Shown here: positions 23,822-35,880 of the stretch, one piece after another
How the letters are laid out: each line of letters opens with the position of its first letter
Numbering within the stretch: the stretch's first letter is position 1
From: Nemania diffusa
Taxonomy: Eukaryota > Ascomycota > Sordariomycetes > Xylariales > Xylariaceae
DNA length: 64,000 bases
Assembly: GCA_038501195.1 (NCBI GenBank)
Contig: JBBPUQ010000003.1
Coordinates: 682,001-746,000, forward strand
Direction of reading: 5' to 3'
The notes under the pieces: model-generated
Database searches by the model: none
Seen by the model: only the letters and a program-made list of their open reading frames with translations
Told to the model about the DNA's origin: nothing
Position numbers and translations under genes: made by a program

Positions 23822-26800
23822 ACGTAGCATGTTCTAATGTGCGCGACTCGCCTACGGAGAAAACTCACTTCTCTGTAACAAGACGGGAATGTCCACGAGA
23901 ATAATCGAAATGATATGCCCGTAGGTGTTAAGATATCTCATCTGCCAAGAAAGAGATTATTTTCTTCTGTTGGGTTGGTAGTTTTACTGTGGGTTTCGGC
24001 TTAGAGGTATTGACGTAGACACCCTTCACACTCACCAGACGAGATGAGGTGCACAGGTCAGCGAACATGATGGCCCGTGTGTTAGAGACGTACTTGTGTT
24101 TTGTCTTAGTCGAGGGCAGTGATACCTAAAATGGAACAATACACCTGGACATATAGTAGACTGCCTACTTACAAATCGCAGGAGCCTGCACTTACCATGC
24201 GGCGTTTATGCCGAGGACTTTTCGACCATCGTATCGTTCGTCAGATACAACCCGATTTGAATCCCTACCTTTCGGCTCTTCATTCCTTGAGAAGTGGTAG
24301 AGAGCCTGGTTTAATTTATGAGAAGAAAGACAAGTAACGGGTGCGCCACCCACATGCACACTCATGTAGGGGTAGGACGATGACTGGTGAACTACCACCT
24401 CGAACAATATTTTGCCGCCGACAAGATGAGCAAGTCAACACGCAGAAACGCAACGCCGCGTCGCCACATCAAGTTGGCTGTCAGACAGACAGACCAAAAG
24501 TCGGATCCTGAGACTATGTTGTAAGACCGGATGGCGCTTTAGCGAGTATACTTACATAGTAGGTAAATAGGAGGAAGCTTACTGTCAGAGGAAGCTGATT
24601 GATCCCCGGGAAAAAGGACAGACGGACGAGCCCATGTCCATGTCCATGTTCAAGCCCTGTCCCTGTTCAACATCCCCTTCAGACGGATATTATTCCGCTA
24701 ATCATCACCTTCTCTCGTCGGTTTTGTGGGTGTCAAAATCTCCCTCACCGTTAGCTGGGGGGATGGGGTGACGCAAGGACCGGGATCAAGCCTCGATGTA
24801 CGTATAGGAGGCTGAAGTTCTACGAAATTCGAACCGTCGAGTACACAACGCATACACACTGTACATGCATACTGATCTGAGCAAGACCGCTCTCTCGACT
24901 GTCGCGTTAAGTGGCGCGGGCTGGACCTATATAATCGAGGGATAATTGTTTATTTCAATGGTATTACAAAGAGGTGACAAAGATGGCAAACAGGCGACGT
25001 GGATATGAAAAACCCACTGTATATCCCGGAAGGCCGATACGCCGATATATAAATTAATAAATGATTTAACCTGTGCCACTGTGCGGCGTTCGAGCAATGA
25101 TCCCTCGGCCCTGATTTGTTATCGGAGAGGAGTTGTACGACTTGCCGTATGGTAAGGGATATACCTTCACTTCCTATTATAGGTGGATAAGTGAGTATGT
25201 AGCACTGGTTGGAAGTGCTCTATACGAGCTCTCTCGAGGGCATGACCTTGCGTGCTACGGATAGTTCAGCTGCGAGGACAGGCCGTTTTCATCGGCCTGT
25301 CGCTTCACTATAGGCGAAATAGTTGCGCTGGGTTATACTCTCGTCTCTCGTCTCAAAAATGCTACCATTATCATTAAAAAAGCCGAATCGCCAAGGGAGT
25401 TGCCGTGATATTATAAGAAACTATTCCCGAGCGCCTACCTAGATAGCTGAAGAGACCCTGAGAAGATCGTCAGGCACTGCGCTTCCTACGCACATGAAAT
25501 CGCGCTTACCAGATTGCGGCTGGGCGGAGCTTTCGGAAATTGTCCAAGTCATGGTTGCAAGGTCAGCCACGTGAATCCTTGGCGATCGCGCGGGTCCTGG
25601 ATTATTAGCTGGACCTAAGTATATACGGTTTAGCGATGCTATTCTTATCTCGCCTCAACGGGCGTCGGTCTTCCACGTCTTGTTCTCGAATTTCTCCACA
25701 CGTAGTTAGAAAGCTACGTAGTAGGTAAAGATATAGGTATGTACATACTGTAAGTATGTATGCAGGCAAACCTATCAATGCACTGGTCGTTGGAAATCAT
25801 TTATCAACATGATACGATCGGTCGGCGCCACAATCCTGCCATAGAACCCCCTCGCAGTCGGTAAAACATGCCCATCCTGATTCATTCATCTCTTGCGATT
25901 CTGGAATTCGCATCGGTATACTTTATTCAGTGTTGTTGCGGGGTATGCTAGAGACTGTTTACATTCCCTAACAGAAGTGTGAGATGGGCCATTACTATAT
26001 TGCACATAGATCTTGGGGAATGAGATCGTGAGGCTTTTGGTGAGGCTTGTAATTGGTGAGAGCCGCGGCAGAGATGACGAAGGGAGAGAACAAACAGTCG
26101 GTTCTTCAACTTTATCGGGAAACCCCGCCGAACAAGCAATGCCGGTCCTTCTATCGTATAGGCAGGATTGCCTTCACCCCTGCAGGAGTTACATACTGTA
26201 AGTAGAATTGATAATATGATCTGACTCATGGCAGCCTATCGCATCTCAGATCTTTGGACGTGAGGGCTTATGGGAGCGAGGCCTGCAGCAGCGATGCAGA
26301 ATTACTAAGTGTATTGTTAGGACTATGCACAATGGTAGACTACAGTTGTACCATTGGAGAATATACTTTTCTGGCCGTATTTCGCGAAGGGGTGACCATC
26401 ATTGATAGGTAGATATCTGACTTGATAGAGGCGTTAAAGCCGTTAATTTTGAGAGACAGAAACGTGTCACCGCTGCATTCACAGACCTCTGAATGCGTGA
26501 TCTCACTCGCTTCAGTAAGCCGCATTCTGACAGCTCCCGAGCGCTCCGCTGCTGCCACTCAACGTACTGTAAGTACGGCAGCATGCATCCTCGATGATTG
26601 AGCCCATCGCTGCCATCGATTGGGTGCACTGGCCCTGCAATCTTCAGGCGCCTGCGATGGCCGTATGCGCAAGCGGGGGAGACGCGCCACTGTTTGGGTT
26701 TGCACCCAGACGGTTCGCTTTCTCATATACCCACCGACGTTGCACATAGTAGCGTACTCTGCCGTAGGACCCTTCTCCCCGCCTGCTGCGATGAACAGCG

Positions 26801-29800
26801 TGGCAGCCTTCTCACCTCATGCACTCCATAGGTAGGACCGGATGAGGAAGGCGACATTTTAACGGCAGGCTTGGTACCACTTTCTACTTCTTGATCTTGA
26901 GGCTGGAAAACGTCGCGGCTAATATCCCCGAGCACTACTCTGTCTCTGAGATGAGCTGTTGTCACAAATGTACAAAATCACGAGGTATGACCCGTTGTGC
27001 CTCAGGTGTGCTTCTGCTGTGTTGTGCGGGGCCTCATGGCCATGAGTTTGCCAAGAAAACCGGCCACGTCGCCTCATAATTGTCGTGTTGAGGTTACTCT
27101 CACCGGTTAAGTGCGCGCTGCTGGTATCAGGTCCGACGAGTATTCTCTAGTCTTCTCCTTTCCCTCTGGAATGGCGAATGACGATTCAAGCTCTCTCCTC
27201 TCTCGTTTTCTCGTTTTCTTTGCGTGTTGTTGTCAGTGTTGTCGAGGGTGGGAATTGTCGCACAGGGCTGAGACAAATACGACACTACATAGCGTGATTC
27301 CCCTGCATGCGCCATGGCAGTCCAGGTAGGCCATGGCGAGATCACGCTCTGAGAGGTCAGAACTGAGGGAGATTTGAGGATACCTGATGCGTGATAGGCT
27401 GGGTCTTCAGCCGCGTAGTTGTCATCTACTTGCTATTTCTAAGACATGGCTGTGAAAAGTTTTAATACGAATTTCTGAAAGCACGTATTACGCGTAGAGG
27501 CGAGCGGGCGTCAATTGTCCATTCCCGATATGACGACAATCGACACACTGCTCGGAGGACTCCGTTGCCGTTGCCGTCTGTAGCGTATGTACGTAGTAGG
27601 CTTGAAGGATCAAGTAGGGACGCGTTACGTTCTAACTTATCAAAAAAAACGCGTCAAACCGACAAAACAGAAGAGGCCTGAGCGAATTAAAGGAGCATTG
27701 GGAGTGGATTTGTCCTTGACCGGGGTAATAAAATTTACGAAACTCAGGACTTACCCTGAATCCTTCATCTCGCCCGTCTTTTTTATGAGCAAGGTCTAAT
27801 CTATTAAACAACAGTTAGTATTTTTGTATGTAGGTATTGCACACATGATCATGAGAGGTATGTATGTAGGTAGAGAAAAAATAGGTAAAAGCTGCGAGTA
27901 GCAGAGAAAACTCTAGGTGAGGGGAACAAGCCACCTGCATTGCTAAAAACATCGGAGCACGGCGGAAAAGTTTTCTTCTTCTAGACTATCTAATCAATAG
28001 ACTCGTAGTTGCCCTGCTTGCTGTGTAGGTACCTACCTATATTGAACTGCGCATACCAATAGTATTATACAGTAGGTAGTAGAGTATGTAAATAAAAACA
28101 TACTATGTAAGAAACGAATATCTTATGTGCGCCAATATGCCTTCCTTTCCTATATAATCATGTGTTATAAATATGCACTCGCATGGCGGATCCCTGTTGC
28201 ATTCATCGATGATCCAATTAGGTGCTCTCTTCTATGGGTCAAATTTCCACATCCTTGGCCAATCATGGCTCACCTCACATCCCGATCTGAATTTTCTCCG
28301 ATCGCACCTGAATTACGTACCGCTGGTACCAGACTTGGTTGCTAGTCTGGACACTTACCTCAACTTAGCGGAACGGCTTTTGGACGGTAGATGGCCTAAG
28401 GGAGGAGTAGGCAAAGTGGTGGGGGAATTAGGGCTGTGATGAATATAGCTACCGGTAACAACGCCGAGTTATACAAGCAAATTCTCTTCTCTTCTGCATA
28501 TATGGGGATATCTCCACGGCAACCGAGCGGGGGAGGTTGTGGTATGTGAAAAACACACAAGGCTAACAACTGATTTTGTGGAGGGGAACGGTCTCGAACA
28601 GCTGCTTATGATGTAGTGCAATTAGGTAGTCGTGCCTTGGTCAACTGGGGGCATTCCTCATCTTACACAGGCCTATGACAACATGAAAGCACTTTAGTTT
28701 GAGCAGGTTAAGTAACCTACAGGTGCCACCAGCTAGTAGATATCCCCCGCTTACTCACCGACGCTGTCTACCTACCTACATAGTAAGGTAGCAAGACCAC
28801 AAACATCACGTAACAGCAATCGGATATGTTGTACTGCGTACCTACATCATCCCTAGGGCCTATTGTGTAATTCTCGAATAAGACTATTGTGTCTACCTAC
28901 AGTACACCACTTACACTGCCCGGTATGCAGATGCGTTCTACCTCGTTTTCTCTCTCTTTCATTAGTTATTCTTATTACCTACCTATTAGTGCAGGCCACC
29001 TATAATAGAGCCTGCTGTAGGACCTTGTGAGGGCTCACCAATCGGGCTCTCTCAACCCTGTCGGACCAGGCCAGCTGCTTCATCCAACCGCAGCGGCGCA
29101 TTTCGTCGCCTACCCACCGTATCTCCCCCTGCCGGCGGGCTGCTCTAGTGGTACCTGCATCACCCCTGCTCAGCCTGTCCAAGGCCCGCCAGTGCCCAGC
29201 CGGACGGGAACAAGGGATCCGCTTAGAGCGCAGCGGTACAGCGACCGGCACAGTAGTGGTGGTAGGTTTGGCCGGTGGGGTTGGTGGATCGTGCTGCTGC
29301 ATGGCATCGCTGCCGGGGCCTGCACAGCATACCTAGCACATACCTAGCACACCTACCTAGCACCTACATACATACATCTATACATCCATACCTATACATA
29401 CATGCCCACCTGTCCCGGAGACACCTACCTCGCAGTATGTAGCACTGGAGTCGATGCAACTATTCTGTACACCCGATCGCGAAACAAGCGAGTGAGAGGC
29501 CTTCCCATCCCGCACAACGCGTTCGTTCTCTTTTTAGCCTGACTGGCCCGCCCTCGCCCTCGCCCTGTCTGTTCCCGCATAGCAAACAGGAATATTCTGA
29601 CCCTCACCCTCGTTCTCACCTTCGTTATTTTCCCATCCCACCACCCGTCTGTCTCTCGTTCCATCCTTCCCACTCTCGTGGTATCCAGGAGCTGGTAAAT
29701 TGGCCCGTTCTCGCGGCCGCCGTTCGTTTGCTGTTTAAATCAATCTACCCGTTCGCTGCCCGGCTCTCCCTGCTGTCACTTATATTTGCCGTCCATTATC

Positions 29801-30470
29801 AGAATCGCCATCGTCGTCGTTTGCTTGCGTGGACACACGGACACACACACAGATCATCTGCCCGTCGGCTGTTGCACATGGTGGAAACTCTCGGCCGGTC
29901 TAACTCTGAACTGACTTGGACGACAAACTACTCCTCGACAATAAGAGCCGTATTATCCCGATCATACGGTTTGATGTCTTTTGCCGTTGGCAACCCGCAG
30001 CCCCGATACATGGACATCACTTACACCCTCACCCTGGAAACGACAAACTCTATCAGGCCTCGGGCTCGCTGCAGCAATCCTGCTTCGCCGAGGTAGCAGC
30101 ACCTACCTAGGTAGTTTACCGGCCTTTTTTAGCTCTTGCTGCCTCTTTAGCCTCTAGGTTTCAAACGCTGCCAGACACGGCACGTTTCGCTTCTCAACCG
30201 CTGTACTTGCCGCTTGTCCCGGCGCCAGACAGTTCCTAAAGAGCCGCTGGGCGTGACTGGCTCATACGACGCGCTGATCGCTATCAGCGCCGGCCGTCTT
30301 TGGAACGATCTGGTGTCACTTGGTCTCTGATCACATCCGAGATTAGTTCTTCCTGGAGGATTGAACGCCGCTGGCCGAGAAACAGCATATTGTACGCTTC
30401 CGTGCTTCATTGCCCACGTGTCAGATCTTATCTGCAGATATATCATCGGTCTCGGGTATTCTCGTTCGTC

Positions 30471-31844
30471 ATGGGCCTATCTCCCTTTTTTTCTACTGTG
30501 CTCGGCGTTGTTGCACTCTTGGCTACAGCAACTGTTATAGCTTTGGAGGTCGTTCTTGCGTATGGAACGTGGTCATCCCCGTCGCCAGCAAGGACAATAG
30601 CGGTGATCGCATTTATTTCTGAAGCGATCGTCCTGGTTTTCCTTACAGCTAAACTTATTAGGTACGCACGGGGTACGAATGGTGGTCGCTCAAGAGATCT
30701 TTGGAGCGCATGGTTCGCTTTAGATCTCATTGCGAGTGTGCTGGCTTCAGCCGTGTCAGTTGCACTATTAATATTGATAGGCAAAACAGGGGGCTTACCA
30801 GAGAAGATTTCGAACATTCCTCTCTCCAATCTGCTAATCGGATCCTCCATCACCCTTGTTGTCGCATTTATAAGTCAACTCTTGTTTATCGTCGTGTATT
30901 TCGTACTCCACCGACTACCTGACTCCGAACAAGCACTCTCTCTTCATACAAATGAAGAAGGTCGACTATCCCCACAGCTTCCAATGCGTATCAAGTCTGT
31001 CCCCTACGATCGAACCAAGCCAGCCGCTTCACAGGCTAGGTTCAATGAGCGAGGTTCGTCGGAATACCCAAGTCGGCCTGGAACTAGCGGCGGGCGATCA
31101 GCAGCCGAAACTGTCACCTCATTCTCCGATTCTTTAGCTAGTATTGTGCGTCCTATGGGGTCAAGGACTAGGTTGCTCTCAAATAGCTCAAAGTCTGGGC
31201 TACGGTTAGGCTCTTTCGACTCAAATGCTTATCGAGACCGGACTAGCGTTGCGGAAGACGGGTTTGACTCGTGGGATACATCATCTGTCGACCCCCATAA
31301 TAGACAGATGGTTTTAGAAACTTCTTCGCCTATCCGCCCTCGGTTTTTAGAAACGATTCCCGCTAGCCCTACGACTAGTCGAAGTCCAAGTCCCGGCTGT
31401 CCATTGGATCTGGAACCTCCGAAGCGTGGTCGGAGAAACCGAAGCCATAGTCCCGTACATCGGGCTCAACAGGAGCGAGCTTTCATGCCATCAGAGTCGG
31501 AGCTGCATATCCATCCCCTTTTCCGCTCGGATTCTCCCGGGCCCCTGCCAGCAGCCACACCAGGGACCGTAGTCGTCGCTGCCCCCAATGCCGGTCAGTT
31601 CATAACGGGGAAGTTAGCGAATCGAATGCGAAGTGGTAGTACGCCAAATTCACCACACCCTCTGAGTCGGCAGGGGAGCTACGAGAGCTTCGGGCAGACG
31701 GCTAGTCTGCACAGCGATAGTTTGCGGCCCGAGGACGGCGCTGTGGAAGAGCGTAAGATGACGCCTCCGATCCCTGACTGGGTGCTCAATGCTGGGTCCA
31801 GGTCGAGCTTTGCTGAGTACCAAAATAAAATTCGGCGCGGATAG
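30471..31844 (+). CDS. Four-TM membrane protein with long Ser/Pro-rich tail, function unknown
   Basis: A single exon of 457 residues starting MGLSPFFSTVLG. An in-frame ATG 57 codons upstream exists, but that extension is basic, lacks conservation features and lies in leader-like sequence, so the start at 30471 is preferred. Four hydrophobic segments at residues about 7-30, 42-63, 80-104 and 120-147 are followed by a cytosolic-type tail of about 300 residues rich in Ser, Pro and Arg. The tail has repeated SRPGTSGG, SPSPG and SRQGSYES-like patches that look like phosphorylation targets. The layout is common among uncharacterised Pezizomycotina membrane proteins. I recognise no named domain or catalytic motif. 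The upstream 900 bp are C/T-rich, typical of a fungal promoter and leader. Subcellular membrane not determinable. Confidence 0.8.
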   Translation: MGLSPFFSTVLGVVALLATATVIALEVVLAYGTWSSPSPARTIAVIAFISEAIVLVFLTAKLIRYARGTNGGRSRDLWSAWFALDLIASVLASAVSVALLILIGKTGGLPEKISNIPLSNLLIGSSITLVVAFISQLLFIVVYFVLHRLPDSEQALSLHTNEEGRLSPQLPMRIKSVPYDRTKPAASQARFNERGSSEYPSRPGTSGGRSAAETVTSFSDSLASIVRPMGSRTRLLSNSSKSGLRLGSFDSNAYRDRTSVAEDGFDSWDTSSVDPHNRQMVLETSSPIRPRFLETIPASPTTSRSPSPGCPLDLEPPKRGRRNRSHSPVHRAQQERAFMPSESELHIHPLFRSDSPGPLPAATPGTVVVAAPNAGQFITGKLANRMRSGSTPNSPHPLSRQGSYESFGQTASLHSDSLRPEDGAVEERKMTPPIPDWVLNAGSRSSFAEYQNKIRRG

Positions 31845-33234
31845 AGGGTGAAATCCTTTGATCGAGGACGCAGCGAGCAGCGCTCCAAATAAGCACTGAT
31901 CGATACGTGAGATATGACTTGGCATGATAAATAATGAGAGACATCCCGATGGAATCTTAGAGAGGTCCGCGCTCACCTCGGTATAGAGGAACCTAAACAT
32001 GGTGGTTTGGCAGGGTATATGGGAGGTATTTTAGGCGTTTGGAGGATACCACTGTCATTTAGCGTGGCGTTAGAACGGTTCCCCTCACAGAGAATTGTTG
32101 GGATATATTCTTCTATTTATGAAGAAGGGAGGAAACTCCGTCAAACTCGTAATAAGAGTTAGAAACCTAAATAAGTAAAATAGATATAAAAAAAAAAGCA
32201 CCCGTATAAGAAGACACCCTCCATAATAAATACTTATTGGTGTTGTAATTTGTCGTGTGACCTGTCCCACAAAAATTTCCTTTGGCGCCCTGAACTTGAT
32301 GAGTTTGCTTTGCTTAAGTTACTATATAAGATTGAATTAGCAATTTACTACTTACTACCTAGATACTTATTCATGTAAGTACATGATGCCGATTAGAGTT
32401 GAAAAAAATAAAGAATACCATGACTGTTGAAACAAATGCGAGAGCTTACCTGCCAACTATTTACTAGTAGGTATCGGCTAGCTGCAGACTACGGCATGTC
32501 AAATACAACGTATTGTGGTATTGTAACTGTATTTCCTGTTTGCGCACCATGTTCTCAGCTTTAGTTGACCCCATGGTGGTTGGCATCTATTAGCACGTGC
32601 TTCTCGAGGCTCTTGAGATGAACCCGCAGATCTAGGCTAATGCCTATTTCTTTCTTTTCTTTTTAAACTTTATTTTTCTTTTAAAAAATAAGCAAAAGAT
32701 TCAATGAAGGAAATTGCTTGCTGTTAATGGATCACATATGTAACATTCTAAACTATAAAACTAAAGTATGGAAGTGAGACTTTGAGGTGTAAGACCGGTG
32801 GAAGGTTGTACATAGATACCTCTTATCCAGATGCCCTTAGGAGGTAGGAGGTAATGGGTGCAATGGGTACCAATGCAAAACTTAGCTGGCACTTTTTGCT
32901 GCGGGTGTTCGTCACTGGACCAATGAGGGGTTCCCCCACCACCGGCGAACACATCATTGTACGCAGTAGCTGCTACCTGAAATTGGTGGTACCTCTCCCT
33001 GCCACTACCTGACAACCAACCTACCTACCTAAACCTAACGTACGCTCACTTGCCTGGGCATTTTCAACATCTATTTAATTGTGCACCAACCACCACCAAC
33101 ACCACCACCACTACTACTGCAGCTCCCTCGCTAGCGAAGTATCATTCCGTCCAACAACCCACACTCCCAACGGCGCAATCACCTTCGTAAACTGTTGCCG
33201 CTGCAGCTGTCGTCAAGCTGAACATTCCGCCAAC
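31845..33234. other. Spacer before RAD23
   Basis: AT-rich in the middle (about 32100-32760) with no coding signal. The last 200 bp contain CCACCA/CTAC-rich sequence and probably hold the RAD23 promoter and 5' UTR. Confidence 0.55.
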
Positions 33235-35004
33235 ATGAAGATATCATTTCGGGTACGCTGCGCTCGCCTTAGGCTTTCCTTGGCTGGACCACAGACGGCA
33301 GACAGTGGGTTGGTTGCGGGGAGTCGACATCAGGCTGCACGCAGCTGGCTGGAGCTCTGCCTGCGACAATCCGAGCCGCCGCCTTGCCTTGCCCTGCCCT
33401 GCCCTGCCTCGTCTCTGCCCTTCCCTTTGAATCGTGTTGCTGACAGGTCGACCGCATTAGGATCTCAAGCATAATAAATTCGCCATCGATGCCGAGCCCA
33501 CCGACCTTGTATGTCGTCATTGTCCCCTACCTATCCGCACCTGGTGCTATTGCAACGTGCCGCCACCCATCATCCGCTACTTCTCTACCTACCTGCCCAA
33601 CTCGGACCCCGGTCGACGGCCTTTGGTCGGGAGAAATAGGCTTCTAACAAGGCGGTGATAGGTGTCTACGGTAAAGGAGAAGATCCAGGCCGAAAAGGGT
33701 TTCGATGCGAAGGCTCTTAAACTCATCTATTCCGGTATGTTCCAGACATGACGATCTGGGACCCGTGTAGGTATAACCTCGGTACGGTTGTTGACGCGGT
33801 ATAGGCAAGATTCTAAAGGATGAAGAGAAGGTCGAGACATACAAGATCGAGGAGAAGGGGTTCGTGGTCTGCATGGTGAACAAGGTATGAGCCACGCTAT
33901 GCGTTCTGGGCACCTGAACATCGTCAGAGAGGCGTTGCTAACCTAGCCATAGCCTAAACCTGCGTCAAGCGCTGTCCCAGAGACGCCTGCACGCTCTACC
34001 ACGTCGACACCGGCTGCCCCAGCTGCGCCATCTCACCCCTCTGGTTCAGCTACAGCTAGTGCGGCACCCCCTGCTACGCCGTCTCCCGCTGGTCCCCAGA
34101 CTGCTGCACCGGGTCAGAATATTAGCGACAACTCGATGGCTTTTGGCGCTGAACGGGCCGGTGTCGTTGCCGACATGGAGGCCATGGGCTTCGAACGTTC
34201 CCAGATCGAAGCCGCTCTGCGCGCTGCCTTCTTCAACCCGGATCGTGCAGTTGAGTATCTGTTGAATGTGAGCTTGGCTGTAACATGTATATTCCACAAA
34301 GCCGTAGCTAATTTCATAGGGAATCCCTGAAAGCGCTCGACAACCCGCACAGCCAGCTGCACCAGCATCGAATCCCCCCGCGGCTGCTGCACCCGCTGCC
34401 GCACCCGCTGGACAGCCTGCTGAGGCTGCGCGCCAAGGCGATTTTGTTAACCTCTTCGACCTGGCCGCCCAACAGCAAGGTGGAGGGCGCGGTGGAAGTG
34501 GTGGTGCAGGTCAGGCTGCTGCTGCTGCCGCCGCCGCTGCCGCCGCCGCCGGTACTGGGACTAGAGATCTCGGAAATCTTGACTTCTTGCGCAACAATGC
34601 CCAGTTTCAACAACTTCGACAGGTTGTCCAACAGCAACCACAAATGCTTGAGCCCATCCTACAGCAACTCGGCGCCGGCAATCCTCAACTTGCCCAGCTC
34701 ATCTCTCAGAACCCTGAGCAGTTTCTACAGCTTCTAGGCGAAGACGGTGATGACGATGCGCCGCTCCCACCTGGTGCTCAGGCCATTAGTGTGACCGAGG
34801 AAGAACGCGACGCCATCGAGAGAGTAAGTCAACTACATGAGTCTGTTTGTTGTGTAACCAATGTTAATGTATCGATAGTTATGCCGGCTTGGCTTTGACC
34901 GAGATGCCGCGATCCAAGCATATTTTGCTTGTGATAAGAACGAGGAGCTGGCTGCCAACTTTCTCTTTGACCAGCCAGAGGACGACGAGCCGCCGGAGCA
35001 CTAA
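33235..35004 (+). CDS. RAD23: UV excision repair / proteasome shuttle protein RAD23 (seven exons)
   Basis: Exons 33235-33252, 33461-33508, 33662-33734, 33805-33884, 33953-34267, 34320-34823 and 34879-35004 give 387 residues, with introns of 208, 153, 70, 68, 52 and 55 nt, all GT-AG. The first exon codes only MKISFR. Exons 1-4 together make the ubiquitin-like domain (residues 1-73), continued by an Ala/Pro/Ser linker. UBA1 is at about 138-178 ([20 protein letters not shown]), a poly-Ala run follows near 245-256, the XPC/Rad4-binding domain is at about 265-310 ([15 protein letters not shown]), and UBA2 is at about 338-380 ([16 protein letters not shown]). All four family domains are present in the usual order and length. 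It ferries ubiquitinated proteins to the proteasome and stabilises Rad4 in nucleotide excision repair. Convergent with BDP1. Confidence 0.95.
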
Positions 35005-35880
35005 GCATATCCCGGATTTTGGTTCTGCGCTGTCTTTTCTGCATTGCTTTTTACTCCCGCCCTGTACACGAAGACCGATATCCTGGCGATGGCGGGCGTA
35101 GCCGCCGCGCTAACTTGTCTTCCCTTCACCTGTGATGTGGCCTACCAGCCTCCATGAGATATACGCACACATGAGGAACTTGATATTGCAGAGTTGGGGT
35201 AATGAATTTGAGGAAGGGGGGGGAATGCTACCGACCACGTCAGATTGCAGCCTCGACGGCGATGACGCTCTGAACGACGGTGGGTCTGGACTATCTACTT
35301 ACTTTACGGTCATAGCATAGCTACTTAGCTCATGTACTAGTTGGTAGCAGGGGGATGACAATGAAACAAAAAGGCTGAATGTTGCAATTGGCTTGCCCTG
35401 GAAATGTGAAATGCGTGAATGTTTTGTTGTATTGAGTGTTCGCAAATAATGTTTTCCCGCTCGGCTTTCTAGCTGGGAAATTAGAAATGGGTTGGGACCT
35501 TAAACTTTATAAAACAGAGTCATTTGCCTCTCTACCTTTACTAGCAAACGAGAAGTAGGTTCCGCATGGGCGCTATAAATCATGCTTATAGGGAGTGTCA
35601 TTAAAAGTACCATGTCACAATAAGTCTAAGTCTTTAAAAAGCTTGATTTACCATGTCAGCTAGTAGTAGCAAATGTACTCTTATCTACGTATAGAGCTAT
35701 GGTAGATCCCCTTTTCTTGGGGTATTGACTTGCAGTCTGTTCGTTTCAGACTACTTATGTCTATAGTGTACAGACGATCCGCACCGCGCCGAGAACGCCG
35801 AAAAGTAAACAATCGTGGGGTATCAAAAAGAAAGAAGGAAATAACTGCCCGCCCAGCTTTATTTTTCGTCATCCGTTTCG
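35005..35880. other. Spacer between convergent RAD23 and BDP1
   Basis: Contains both 3' UTRs. A run of eight G lies at about 35216-35223. No coding signal in either strand. Confidence 0.55.

Larger units (their letters stand above)
18554..30470. other. 12 kb gene desert with repeat relics
   Basis: No supported protein gene. Part 18554-20280 is of mixed composition and includes the upstream region of the GABA transaminase gene. Part about 20280-25100 is AT-rich with stops in all frames, and holds LTR-like or tandem repeats and a hAT-type MITE. Part about 25100-30470 is again mixed, ending in a C/T-rich stretch from about 29500 that probably belongs to the promoter and leader of the next gene. 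Small frames within it lack domains or codon bias. Composition suggests old transposon insertions worn down by C-to-T mutation, but I cannot assign the original element. Confidence 0.6.
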
